The notes beneath the pieces are model-generated. The model saw only the letters and a list, made by a program, of their open reading frames with translations. It searched no databases and had not been told where the DNA came from. Source: an uncultured Collinsella sp. (GTDB lineage Bacteria; Actinomycetota; Coriobacteriia; Coriobacteriales; Coriobacteriaceae). From it: 46,222 nucleotides of DNA. Both the position numbers and the translations under genes were made by a program. The stretch lies in the NCBI GenBank assembly GCA_900540095.1, contig UQEO01000003.1, positions 1 to 46,222 of the forward strand. Direction: 5' to 3'. Position 1 is the first letter of the stretch; each line of letters opens with the position of its first letter. Shown here one piece after another: positions 8,059 through 23,339 of this stretch.

Positions 8059-10158
8059 TTAGGCGTTCTTGCTCATGACCTCGTCCACGATGGACTTGGG
8101 CGCGGGCTCATAAGAGTCGAACTGCATCGTGTAGGATGCACGGCCCTGGGTCTGGGAGCGAAGGTCGGTAGCGTAACCGAACATCTCGCCCAGCGGCACC
8201 TTGGCACGGATGAGCTTGCTGTTCTTGCGATCCTCCATGCCCTCGATCTTGCCGCGGCGACCGGAGAGGTTGCCCATAACGTCGCCCATGTACTGCTCGG
8301 GGGTCTCGCCCTCGACAGCCATGATCGGCTCGAGCAGCTGCGGGTCGGACTTCTTAAGGGCGTCCTTGATGGCCATGGAACCGGCGATCTTGAAGGCGGC
8401 CTCGGAGGAGTCGACCTCGTGGTAAGAACCGTCGAACAGAGTGACCTTGACGTCGAGGACCGGGAAGCCGGCGATAACACCGGTGTTCAGGGCCTCCTGG
8501 ATGCCCTTGTCGATGGACGGGATGTACTCCTTGGGCACGACGCCGCCGACGATAGCGTTGACGAACTCGTAGCCGAAGCCCTCCTCCATCTTCTCGAGCT
8601 TGATGACGGCGTGGCCGTACTGACCGCGACCACCGGACTGACGGACGAACTTGCCCTCAGCCTTCTCGACGTCGTGACCAGCGGTCTCGCGGTAGGCAAC
8701 CTGGGGCTTACCCACGTTAGCGTCAACCTTGAACTCACGGAGCAGACGGTCGACGATGATCTCGAGGTGCAGCTCGCCCATGCCGGCGATGATGGTCTGG
8801 CCGGTCTCGTGGTTGGTGGACACCTGGAAGGTCGGGTCCTCCTCGGCGAGCTTGGTCAGAGCCAGGGACATCTTGTCCTGCTCGGCCTTGGTCTTGGGCT
8901 CGATGGCAACGTCGATAACGGGCTTAGCGAACTCGATCTTCTCGAGGACGATCTCCTTGCCCTCTTCGCACAGGGTGTCACCGGTGGTGGAGTTCTTGAA
9001 GCCGACGCAAGCGACGATGTCGCCGGCAGCGGCGTCGTCACGGTCGATACGCTCGGCGGCGTTCATCTCGAGGATGCGGCCGAGACGCTCGCGCTGACCG
9101 TTGGAAGCGTTGACAACGTAGGAGCCGGACTCGGCGCGGCCGGAGTAAACGCGGACGTAGGTGAGCTTACCGACGAACGGGTCGGTCATGATCTTGAAGA
9201 CCAGGCCGGAGAAGGGCTCGTCGAAGGAAGGATGACGCTGGATCTCCTCGCCGGTGTCCGGATCGGTACCGGTGACGGCCTCAACGTCGAGCGGGCTGGG
9301 CAGGTAGTCGACGACAGCGTCGAGCAGCTCCTGAACGCCCTTGTTCTTGTAAGCGGAGCCCACGAAGACGAGGTTGAGCTCGTTGGCCAGAACACCCTTG
9401 CGCAGAGCAGCCTTGAGCTCCTCGACGGTGAAGTCCTCCTCCATGAGGATCTTCTCCATGAGCTCGTCGTCAAAGCTGGCAGCAGCGTCGAGGAGCTCCT
9501 CGCGCTTGGTGGCAGCGATGTCGGCAAACTCAGCCGGGATCTCGTCCATCGGCTCGGGGTAGGTCATGCCCTTCTCGTCGGCCTTGAAGTCCCATGCAGT
9601 CATGGTGACCAGGTCGATAACGCCCCAGAAGTTGTCCTCGGCGCCCATCGGGACCTGAGCGGCCACGGCGTTGGCGTCGAGACGATCCTTCATGGTCTCG
9701 ATAGCGTTGAAGAAGTCAGCGCCCACGCGGTCATACTTGTTGATGAAGGCGATGCGGGGGACGTTGAAGGTGGAAGCCTGACGCCAAACGGTCTCAGACT
9801 GGGGCTGAACGCCGGCAACGGCGTCGAAGACGGCGACAGCGCCATCGAGGACGCGCAGGCAGCGCTCGACCTCGGCGGTGAAGTCAACGTGGCCCGGGGT
9901 GTCGATGATCTGGATGCGGTAGTCCTTACCGTCCTTGTTCCAGAAGCACGTGGTAGCAGCGGAGGTAATGGTTACGCCGCGCTCCTGCTCCTGAACCATC
10001 CAGTCCATGGTGGCAGCGCCCTCATGGACCTCACCGATCTTGTGGGTCTTACCGGTGTAGTAAAGAATACGCTCGGTCGTGGTGGTCTTACCGGCATCGA
10101 TGTGGGCCATGATGCCGATGTTACGGGTATCGGAAAGCTTGTACTTAGGCTTAGCCAT
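8059..10158 (-). CDS. fusA: Elongation factor G
   Basis: GTPase that drives translocation. 699 residues, full length. AHIDAGKTT at 18-26 (G1), DTPGH at 86-90 (G3) and NKYD at 140-143 (G4) mark the G domain; domains II-V follow without gaps. The usual G4 in EF-G is NKMD, and Tyr at the variable position does not break the NKxD consensus. It lies 19 bp after rpsG. The opposite strand carries a long open frame that is only a composition shadow. Confidence 0.97.
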   Translation of the reverse strand: MAKPKYKLSDTRNIGIMAHIDAGKTTTTERILYYTGKTHKIGEVHEGAATMDWMVQEQERGVTITSAATTCFWNKDGKDYRIQIIDTPGHVDFTAEVERCLRVLDGAVAVFDAVAGVQPQSETVWRQASTFNVPRIAFINKYDRVGADFFNAIETMKDRLDANAVAAQVPMGAEDNFWGVIDLVTMTAWDFKADEKGMTYPEPMDEIPAEFADIAATKREELLDAAASFDDELMEKILMEEDFTVEELKAALRKGVLANELNLVFVGSAYKNKGVQELLDAVVDYLPSPLDVEAVTGTDPDTGEEIQRHPSFDEPFSGLVFKIMTDPFVGKLTYVRVYSGRAESGSYVVNASNGQRERLGRILEMNAAERIDRDDAAAGDIVACVGFKNSTTGDTLCEEGKEIVLEKIEFAKPVIDVAIEPKTKAEQDKMSLALTKLAEEDPTFQVSTNHETGQTIIAGMGELHLEIIVDRLLREFKVDANVGKPQVAYRETAGHDVEKAEGKFVRQSGGRGQYGHAVIKLEKMEEGFGYEFVNAIVGGVVPKEYIPSIDKGIQEALNTGVIAGFPVLDVKVTLFDGSYHEVDSSEAAFKIAGSMAIKDALKKSDPQLLEPIMAVEGETPEQYMGDVMGNLSGRRGKIEGMEDRKNSKLIRAKVPLGEMFGYATDLRSQTQGRASYTMQFDSYEPAPKSIVDEVMSKNA

Positions 10159-10177
10159 GTTAGTTCCTTACCTTAAC

Positions 10178-10651
10178 TTACCAACGATAGTGAGAGAACG
10201 CGCGGTTGGCCTCGGCCATCTTGAAGACGTCCTCACGCTTCTTGACGGAAGCACCAAGACCGTTGGAGGCGTCGAGGATCTCGTTGGCGAGACGCTCGGC
10301 CATGGTCTTCTCCTTGCGAGCGCGGGAGAAGTTGACGATCCAGCGGATACCCAGAGCGGTGGAACGACGGGAGTTGACCTCCATCGGGACCTGATAGGTA
10401 GCGCCACCGACACGCTTGGGCTTAACCTCGAGCGTGGGCTTGACGTTGTCCATAGCCTTCTTGAAGGTAGCGAGAGCGTCGCCACCCTCGGACTTCTCGG
10501 CAACGATCTCGAAAGCGGTGTAAACGATGCGCTCAGCGGTGGCCTTCTTGCCGTCAAGAAGGACCTTGTTGATGAGCTGAGTCACCAGGCGGTTGTTGTA
10601 AACGGCGTCAGGCTGAACCTCACGACGATTAGCTGCTGCACGACGCGGCAT
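10178..10651 (-). CDS. rpsG: 30S ribosomal protein S7
   Basis: Primary 16S-binding protein that nucleates the 30S head; also the translational repressor of the str operon in E. coli. 157 residues, begins MPRRAAANRREV and contains GGATYQVP and FSHYRW at the end, all family features. Between rpsL (73-bp gap) and fusA (19-bp gap). I did not establish an S7-binding structure in the rpsL-rpsG gap. Confidence 0.97.
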   Translation of the reverse strand: MPRRAAANRREVQPDAVYNNRLVTQLINKVLLDGKKATAERIVYTAFEIVAEKSEGGDALATFKKAMDNVKPTLEVKPKRVGGATYQVPMEVNSRRSTALGIRWIVNFSRARKEKTMAERLANEILDASNGLGASVKKREDVFKMAEANRAFSHYRW

Positions 10652-10724
10652 GTGAAATCTCCTTAAGTGTCTACCGTGCGGCGCTTAGGCGGCACACGGC
10701 GAAAGTATCAAAACGTTATCTGGC

Positions 10725-11102
10725 TTATTTAGCCTTGGGGCGCTTAGCACCGTACTTGGAACGGGCCTGCATACGGTTCTGGACCGGAGCAGCGTCGTAG
10801 GCGCCACGGATGACGTGATAACGGACACCAGGGAGGTCACGGACACGACCGCCGCGGACGAGCACGATGGAGTGCTCCTGCAGGTTGTGGCCCTCACCCG
10901 GGATGTAAGCAGTAACTTCGATGCCGTTGACAAGGCGAACACGGGCAACCTTACGAAGAGCCGAGTTGGGCTTCTTGGGGCTCGTGGTGAAGACGCGGGT
11001 GCACACGCCGCGCTTCTGGGAGTTGTGCTGCAGAGCAGCGTTCTTGGACTTCTTGGGCACGGAACGACGGCCCTGGCGAACCAGCTGGTTAATAGTAGGC
11101 AA
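10725..11102 (-). CDS. rpsL: 30S ribosomal protein S12 with Arg88
   Basis: Decoding-centre protein of the 30S subunit, 125 residues. The TSPKKPNSALRK loop has the usual Lys43. The second decoding loop reads GGRVRDLPGVRYH: residue 88 is Arg (codon CGT), where E. coli and Mycobacterium have Lys. K88R selected in those species gives streptomycin resistance (established knowledge). Asp89, the RimO target, is kept. Start: ATG 11102 after GAAGGAGT. First gene of the operon, with a clear promoter about 95 bp upstream. Confidence 0.97.
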   Translation of the reverse strand: MPTINQLVRQGRRSVPKKSKNAALQHNSQKRGVCTRVFTTSPKKPNSALRKVARVRLVNGIEVTAYIPGEGHNLQEHSIVLVRGGRVRDLPGVRYHVIRGAYDAAPVQNRMQARSKYGAKRPKAK

Positions 11103-11195
11103 AGCGTACTCCTTCTCGAATGATTCCAGCTTTCTGTAAAGTGCAACGGCTTGAATCGAGGGGTCAGCATCCCCCTACGAAACACGCAGTTCGTT

Positions 11196-11224
11196 AGGAT
11201 ACGTGGCGTTAGCTGTGCCGTCAA
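11196..11224 (-). promoter_or_regulatory. Sigma-A-type promoter of rpsL operon
   Basis: On the minus strand: -35 TTGACG, 17-bp spacer, -10 TATCCT. The predicted start leaves a leader of about 85 bases before rpsL. Confidence 0.75.
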
Positions 11225-11307
11225 CAGACCACGCCGCCGGGCGTATCCCAAAATAGGCACATTTCCGCAAACCCTACACAAAAGGAATCTTCTTCTGTGC
11301 GCGGGGG

Positions 11308-11448
11308 CGGATCCCCGGCCCGGGCGGCCCAGGTTTTAAGTTTGCTGCTCTACAGTCCTGGCTCGCACGGAGGCCACATTAAGTGGCCTCCGGCTCGTGC
11401 GGAACTCGCGACAAACTTAACCCCCGCGCCGCCCGGGCCGGGAATCCG
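11308..11448. repeat. Long structured palindrome E1 with conserved core
   Basis: Nested inverted repeats: outer 21-bp arms (11308-11328 with 11428-11448, one mismatch), a 9-bp arm TTAAGTTTG/CAAACTTAA (11336-11344 with 11412-11420), and a central 9-bp stem around loop ATTAA (11369-11391). The centre shares GTCCTGGCTCGCACG on the left, CACATTAAGTG in the middle and CGGCTCGTGCGGAA on the right with the element at 24103-24305; the bases between differ but still pair. No T-run follows on either strand, so it is not a plain terminator. It lies 84 bp upstream of the rpsL -35. Confidence 0.85.
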
Positions 11449-11470
11449 ACGTGCTCGGCGGGGCAACGCC

Positions 11471-11508
11471 ACCTGCCAAAAAGGGACAGGTTTATTTTGG
11501 TCGGTTTT
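11471..11508 (+). repeat. 38-bp repeat, copy 1 of an inverted pair flanking the sigma cassette
   Basis: Begins ACCTGCCAAAAAGGGACAGG and ends in TTTTGGTCGGTTTT. The reverse complement of 13263-13300 matches it at 37 of 38 positions. It is itself nearly palindromic (CCAAAA...TTTTGG) with a GGGACAGG-type loop, like the terminators at 39903 and 42886. Confidence 0.85.
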
Positions 11509-11586
11509 ATCCGGGGAAACGTCGCGCTCCAGCGGTGATCTGCTCTCATCTGTCGCATGGAAATCGGCGGCGTTTCCATTTAACGC

Positions 11587-11617
11587 AAAAGAGGCCGCTT
11601 CCCCTAGTAGGAAGCGA
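11587..11617 (-). terminator. Candidate terminator of the anti-sigma gene
   Basis: Minus-strand hairpin CGCTTCC / GGAAGCG with a short loop, then GCCTCTTTTG. It begins 10 bp past the stop codon at 11627. Confidence 0.7.
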
Positions 11618-11626
11618 CCCCAAATC

Positions 11627-12703
11627 TTACGAATAGACGATGGTAAAGGGCTCTTTCGTTTCGGTCTCCCCTGTTGATGTATACCTCACAATTTCAAGGG
11701 TTACCGAGACAACTTGATCGACATCAATCAACTTCGTTGGCACCCAGATGTTCTCTCCGCTATTGCGCCCATAAGAAAAATATAAGTTGAACACCCCTGC
11801 GTCGTCATCTTCGATAATCTGCTCCGATCCATCCTTGTAGCTGACGGTCAGCTTATTATCAACTGCTTCATAGCCCAAATCATCGATGTGCGTCTGGATG
11901 GAAAACGGGCTAATCTCAAGAGGCGAGTCACCGGAGCGGAGTTCCTTTGTATCGACGTACGCTCCAATATTGAACTCGGGTGTCGACGCCTCAAACCGCC
12001 TCGCACTCTCACCTTCACCCTCGGTCCAATGGATATTCCAGGTGACAGCATGTTGCAAATCTCGCTCGCGATCCATAGCGGCAAAGTACATCGTGCCATT
12101 AATGACAGTATCGCTTGATGTGTCCTTATCAATTGTGCTGCGTGTGTCAGGCCATTCCTCGCCGAACTTCATATCGGGCGTGCCGATGCCCTGCTCTTCT
12201 TCACCATAGAGAACAAGTTCGCCAATCTCTGCTGCTGGCTTGTAGTAGTTAACTCCATTTGGATTGGACAACGTAAACGTCACGGCTCCGCAGCCGTTTT
12301 GGTCGATTGCCATCTCATGGATATCAAGCGTATAGCCGTTGCCCTCGACGGACAGATTAACCTCCTGGACTGCGCCTTCCAGGCTTTGGGGCGCGATGCC
12401 ATCGCCAAACTCTCTGGTGTAGGTATATTTAGTTCCCGATGAGCCGCCGTTGGTCCAGGTAATGGAATCCCCGTTGCCGTGGTTTCCCCAGGCAGAGGCA
12501 AAATAGCTGGAATTGACGACGGCGTAGGCGACCCCTCCGGTCGCCAGCACTCCGGCAAGGCATCCGATCACGGCAACATACAGAGGCTTCGCGTGACCCT
12601 TTCGGCGAAGCGGCTCACCAGCAGCGGCATAAAGAACACGGTCAGCAAGATCGCTATCGGCTTGGACGGACTCGAAGGCCTGCTTGATTTGATTGGATTT
12701 CAC
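11627..12703 (-). CDS. Membrane-anchored anti-sigma-like protein
   Basis: 358 residues, GTG start at 12703 with GAGGAGGG upstream. Residues 1-40 form a cytoplasmic segment, about 41-63 one hydrophobic helix (YVAVIGCLAGVLATGGVAYAV), and the rest is an extracytoplasmic, probably beta-rich domain. This layout and position fit the anti-sigma partners of ECF factors in Gram-positive bacteria (DUF4179-like, inferred). It overlaps the end of the sigma gene by 50 bases, so the pair is translationally coupled. Codon use is clearly more A+T-rich than that of rpoC or fusA. The signal it senses cannot be read from the sequence. Confidence 0.75.
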   Translation of the reverse strand: MKSNQIKQAFESVQADSDLADRVLYAAAGEPLRRKGHAKPLYVAVIGCLAGVLATGGVAYAVVNSSYFASAWGNHGNGDSITWTNGGSSGTKYTYTREFGDGIAPQSLEGAVQEVNLSVEGNGYTLDIHEMAIDQNGCGAVTFTLSNPNGVNYYKPAAEIGELVLYGEEEQGIGTPDMKFGEEWPDTRSTIDKDTSSDTVINGTMYFAAMDRERDLQHAVTWNIHWTEGEGESARRFEASTPEFNIGAYVDTKELRSGDSPLEISPFSIQTHIDDLGYEAVDNKLTVSYKDGSEQIIEDDDAGVFNLYFSYGRNSGENIWVPTKLIDVDQVVSVTLEIVRYTSTGETETKEPFTIVYS

Positions 12704-13172
12704 GGTCGCCCTCCTCTAGGATGAACTTGAGCTTCGATCTGCCGCGAGCCAAACGCGTTCGAACAGTCGCGGCTGGCACATGCAATAACTCGGCAATCTC
12801 TGAGGTCGAAAAGCCCAGATAGTAATAGAGCATGATGGGAACACGGAATCGTTCCGGAAGTCGCATAACGTCTGACAGGACCGCCTTGGTCTCCTCCTGC
12901 GCCGTCGAAAGCGAATCGGCCAGGTTCTCAATATCCTCCACACGCCTCCATGGCTTTCGAAAGAGAGATTTGCATTCATTGATCGTGACCCGGATAAGCC
13001 ATCGACGAAGATGTTCCCAGCTTTCAAATTGCGCATCGCTTTTGAGTAACTTCAGAAAGACGTCTTGAGCGACATCGTCGGCATCGGCACGATCGCGCAG
13101 ATACGTCAATGCGATTCGAAACACGACATCCCTGTGATCTTCGACCGCCTGTCTAAAAGCTTGTTCTTCCAT
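12654..13172 (-). CDS. ECF-family RNA polymerase sigma factor
   Basis: 172 residues from ATG 13172, with GGGAGGTG just upstream. Region 2 spans about 10-75 (DADDVAQDVFLKLLKS, then WLIRVTINECKSLFRK), and region 4 about 105-152 with helix-turn-helix STSEIAELLHVPAATVRTRL. There are no regions 1 or 3, typical of ECF factors. Its predicted inhibitor follows with overlapping frames. A+T-richer than its neighbours, and it lies between rpoC and rpsL, which are usually adjacent units; this suggests later insertion. Confidence 0.92.
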   Translation of the reverse strand: MEEQAFRQAVEDHRDVVFRIALTYLRDRADADDVAQDVFLKLLKSDAQFESWEHLRRWLIRVTINECKSLFRKPWRRVEDIENLADSLSTAQEETKAVLSDVMRLPERFRVPIMLYYYLGFSTSEIAELLHVPAATVRTRLARGRSKLKFILEEGDREIQSNQAGLRVRPSR

Positions 13173-13262
13173 AATCACCTCCCGGTGACGTTAATGATTC
13201 TTGATGAGGCCCTCACCATAGATACGCTCTTGCCGGACGAAATGTTTCAAATTCAAGCAGGA

Positions 13263-13300
13263 AAAACCTACCAAAATAAACCTGTCCCTTTTTGGCAGGT
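13263..13300 (-). repeat. 38-bp repeat, copy 2 (inverted)
   Basis: Reverse complement of the copy at 11471-11508 with one mismatch. It can fold as CCTACCAAAA / TTTTGGCAGG followed by T-runs on both strands, so it may also act as a bidirectional terminator behind rpoC. Confidence 0.85.
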
Positions 13301-13313
13301 TTTCTTCAACAAA

Positions 13314-13347
13314 AAAGGCCCGCCCCCCTGTTGGGAAGCGAGCCTTT
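13314..13347 (-). terminator. Intrinsic terminator of rpoBC
   Basis: Minus strand: AAAGGC-T-CGC ... GCG-G-GCCTTT stem followed by TTTTTTG. It begins 27 bp after the rpoC stop. Confidence 0.85.
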
Positions 13348-13373
13348 ATAAGCGCGGTTAACGTACTTGGAAG

Positions 13374-17852
<4,479 letters not shown>

Positions 17853-17858
17853 AGTCAA

Positions 17859-21350
<3,492 letters not shown>

Positions 21351-21423
21351 CAGGTTTTTCCTCCTTCACGGAAATGCTCGGTGGGTTGGCGAGGCATAGC
21401 TTCGCCAGTTATCGCAACCTAAT

Positions 21424-21451
21424 AGTTTATCAGGTAGCGACCGTTGGGCAA
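21424..21451 (-). promoter_or_regulatory. Candidate rpoB promoter
   Basis: Minus strand: -35 TTGCCC, 16-bp spacer, extended -10 TGATAAACT. This gives a leader of about 67 bases before GTG 21350. Confidence 0.55.
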
Positions 21452-21528
21452 GAAAAGCCTTGACGCGATTGAGTTTTTGGAGTAGCAAAGTTTTTCGACA
21501 GAAAACACGCAGGTAGATGTATGTGTAT

Positions 21529-21542
21529 CGAACATATGTTCA
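21529..21542. promoter_or_regulatory. LexA/SOS-box-like palindrome upstream of rpoB
   Basis: CGAACATATGTTCA matches the Gram-positive LexA consensus CGAAC-N4-GTTCG at all but the last base. It lies about 180 bp upstream of rpoB and after the galU terminator. No SOS gene is adjacent, so its role is open. Confidence 0.45.
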
Positions 21543-21584
21543 TATATTTTCTGTGAACAGAGAGCCGGCAATCGCAGCTCTTAT

Positions 21585-21616
21585 AAAAAACGGGCGCGAA
21601 CCGAGGTCCGCGCCCG
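21585..21616 (-). terminator. Intrinsic terminator of galU
   Basis: Minus strand stem CGGGCGCG / CGCGCCCG with a 10-base loop, followed by TTTTTTATAAG. Downstream of the galU stop at 21638. Confidence 0.88.
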
Positions 21617-21637
21617 TAAATGTCGATGTCCGAAGGC

Positions 21638-22546
21638 TTACTTGCGCATCAATCCGCCGCGCTCGTCGATGGCGTCCCAGAAGGCGCCGGCAAAGCGGGG
21701 ATCGCTTGCAGCCATGAGGGCGTTGGTGGCCATCCAGCCAGAGGGAGTGCCGGTGTCGTAGCCCGACAGCGGGTCGATGACGACGGCATACATGGCCTCG
21801 CGGTCGAGCGAACGGGCCATGGCGTCGGTGAGCTGGATCTCGCCGCCCTTGCCGGCCTGCTGATCTGCCAGCAGGTCCATGACCAGCGGGCTCAGCAGAT
21901 AGCGGCCGACGATGTACAGGTTGGACGGAGCAGCCTCGGGAGCGGGCTTCTCGACCAGACCGCCGATACGCCAGACAGCGCCCGGCTCTGCATCGGCAAC
22001 GTCCTCGGCGCCCTCGAGCGAACCGACGCGCTCGCCGGCGATAACGCCGTAGCGGCTGACTTCCTCGGGCGAGCAAGCAGCGACGGCGATAACCGAAGCG
22101 CCACCGTGCTCCTTGGAAACGGCGAGCATCTTGTCGCAGATGTCGCGGTTAGGCACAACGTAGTCGCCCAGAAGAACCAGGAAGTTCTCCCCTGCCACGG
22201 CGTCGGCAGCAGAGCGGATAGCATGGCCGAGGCCCTTGGGCTCGTACTGATAACGGAAGTCGACCGGCATACCGCCAGCGTGGGCGACGGCATCGGCATA
22301 GGCGTTCTTGCCGCGCTCGCGCAGCAGGTTCTCGAGCGAGCGATCGGGCTGGAAGTAGTTCAGCAGCTCGGGCTTGCCGGGAGAAGTAACGATGATGGCA
22401 TCGTCGACCTCCTCGGGGTCGAGCGCCTCCTCAACGACATACTGAATGACGGGCTTGTCGAGCACCGGCAGCATCTCTTTGGGCGTGCACTTAGTGCCAG
22501 GCAGAAAACGCGTGCCAAGACCGGCGGCGGGGATGATTGCCTTCAT
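21638..22546 (-). CDS. galU: UTP--glucose-1-phosphate uridylyltransferase
   Basis: Makes UDP-glucose for surface polysaccharide and glycolipid synthesis. 302 residues, begins MKAIIPAAGLGTRFLPGTK (nucleotide-binding motif), with KEMLPVLDKP, LGDY and GEIQLTDA as further family motifs. AAAGGAT is the ribosome site. It is a monocistronic unit between rplL and rpoB, with its own terminator and a plausible promoter. No neighbouring cell-wall genes are present. Confidence 0.95.
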   Translation of the reverse strand: MKAIIPAAGLGTRFLPGTKCTPKEMLPVLDKPVIQYVVEEALDPEEVDDAIIVTSPGKPELLNYFQPDRSLENLLRERGKNAYADAVAHAGGMPVDFRYQYEPKGLGHAIRSAADAVAGENFLVLLGDYVVPNRDICDKMLAVSKEHGGASVIAVAACSPEEVSRYGVIAGERVGSLEGAEDVADAEPGAVWRIGGLVEKPAPEAAPSNLYIVGRYLLSPLVMDLLADQQAGKGGEIQLTDAMARSLDREAMYAVVIDPLSGYDTGTPSGWMATNALMAASDPRFAGAFWDAIDERGGLMRK

Positions 22547-22627
22547 AGTATTCAGGGATCCTTTCGCAGGCGCAGGATGCGCCCTGTGCGTGCGGCACGG
22601 CGGCCGCAGACCAAATTGCGATACCGG

Positions 22628-22656
22628 TTTATCTTACCGCCGTTAATTAACGTTAA
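22628..22656 (-). promoter_or_regulatory. Candidate galU promoter with overlapping palindromes
   Basis: Minus strand: -35 TTAACG, 17-bp spacer, -10 GATAAA. The -35 region is made of TTAACGTTAA and GTTAATTAAC, overlapping palindromes that could bind a regulator. The rest of the 313-base galU-rplL gap holds the rplL terminator (22798-22832) and nothing else I recognise. Confidence 0.4.
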
Positions 22657-22797
22657 TGTAGGCAAGCGCCATTCTTCAGCAGGTCAACGCAAATTATTGC
22701 TCGAATGGTGCAATTTTATCGCCCAACGGTAGCGACCCCAAAGCACCGCAAGCAGCAGCAATTTGTATGCCGAGCCAACAAAATAGAGGGATCAAAA

Positions 22798-22832
22798 CGA
22801 AAAAGACGGGGCTCGCAATGCGAACCCCGTCT
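22798..22832 (-). terminator. Intrinsic terminator of rplJ-rplL
   Basis: Minus strand AGACGGGGTTCG / CGAGCCCCGTCT stem (one mismatch or wobble), followed by TTTTCGTTTTG. Confidence 0.88.
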
Positions 22833-22859
22833 GCAAAGAAATCTGGCGAGAAAGCCTGA

Positions 22860-23237
22860 TTACTTGAGGGTGACAGCAGCGCCAGCAGCCTCGAGCTTCT
22901 CCTTGGCAGCCTCGGCGTCCTCCTTCTTGGCACCCTCGAGAACAGCCTTGGGAGCGCCCTCGACGACCTCCTTGGCCTCCTTCAGGCCAAGGTTGGTGAG
23001 CTCACGGACGGCCTTGATGACCTGGATCTTGTTGTCGCCGAAGCCCTCGAGCACGACGTCAAACTCGGTCTTCTCCTCGGCCTCAGCAGCGCCAGCAGCG
23101 GGAGCGGCGACAACAGCGGCAGGAGCAGCGGCGGAAACGCCGAAGGTGTCCTCGATAGCCTTGACGAGCTCGGAAGCCTCGAGAAGGGTCATTTCCTTAA
23201 GAGCATCGATGATCTCATCGGTGGTAAGCTTAGCCAT
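22860..23237 (-). CDS. rplL: 50S ribosomal protein L7/L12
   Basis: Stalk protein that recruits translation GTPases; present in multiple copies on L10. From ATG 23237 (AAAGGA upstream) it has 125 residues: N-terminal dimerisation domain (MAKLTTDEIIDALKEM), Ala-rich hinge around 45-60, and a C-terminal factor-binding domain ending KLEAAGAAVTLK. The longer frame from 23270 adds non-homologous residues and is rejected. Second gene of the rplJL unit. Confidence 0.97.
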   Translation of the reverse strand: MAKLTTDEIIDALKEMTLLEASELVKAIEDTFGVSAAAPAAVVAAPAAGAAEAEEKTEFDVVLEGFGDNKIQVIKAVRELTNLGLKEAKEVVEGAPKAVLEGAKKEDAEAAKEKLEAAGAAVTLK

Positions 23238-23339
23238 TTCTAAGTCCTTTCGGTTTCCGTGTCTGTGCACGGAGATCAGTTAAAACACGGCGCGAATGCG
23301 CCAGGGGTGCGGCGTTGCCGCCGCGGGTGAAAACAGCGA

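Larger units (their letters stand above)
11103..11626. other. Intergenic region between rpsL and the anti-sigma gene
   Basis: 524 bases without a credible gene. Going away from rpsL, it holds the rpsL promoter (11196-11224), palindrome E1 (11308-11448), one copy of the mirrored 38-bp repeat (11471-11508) and the terminator of the anti-sigma gene (about 11587-11617). Short open frames across it have no ribosome site or family resemblance. Confidence 0.7.

Noticed and set aside
9730..9745. EF-G with NKYD in place of NKMD as a functional change
   Set aside because: The G4 consensus is NKxD; the third position is not a nucleotide contact.
7789..10176. A 795-codon open frame opposite fusA
   Set aside because: Same composition shadow of a highly biased gene.
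11308..11448. E1 as an ordinary intrinsic terminator
   Set aside because: There is no T-run on either side, and the anti-sigma gene already has its own terminator at 11587-11617.
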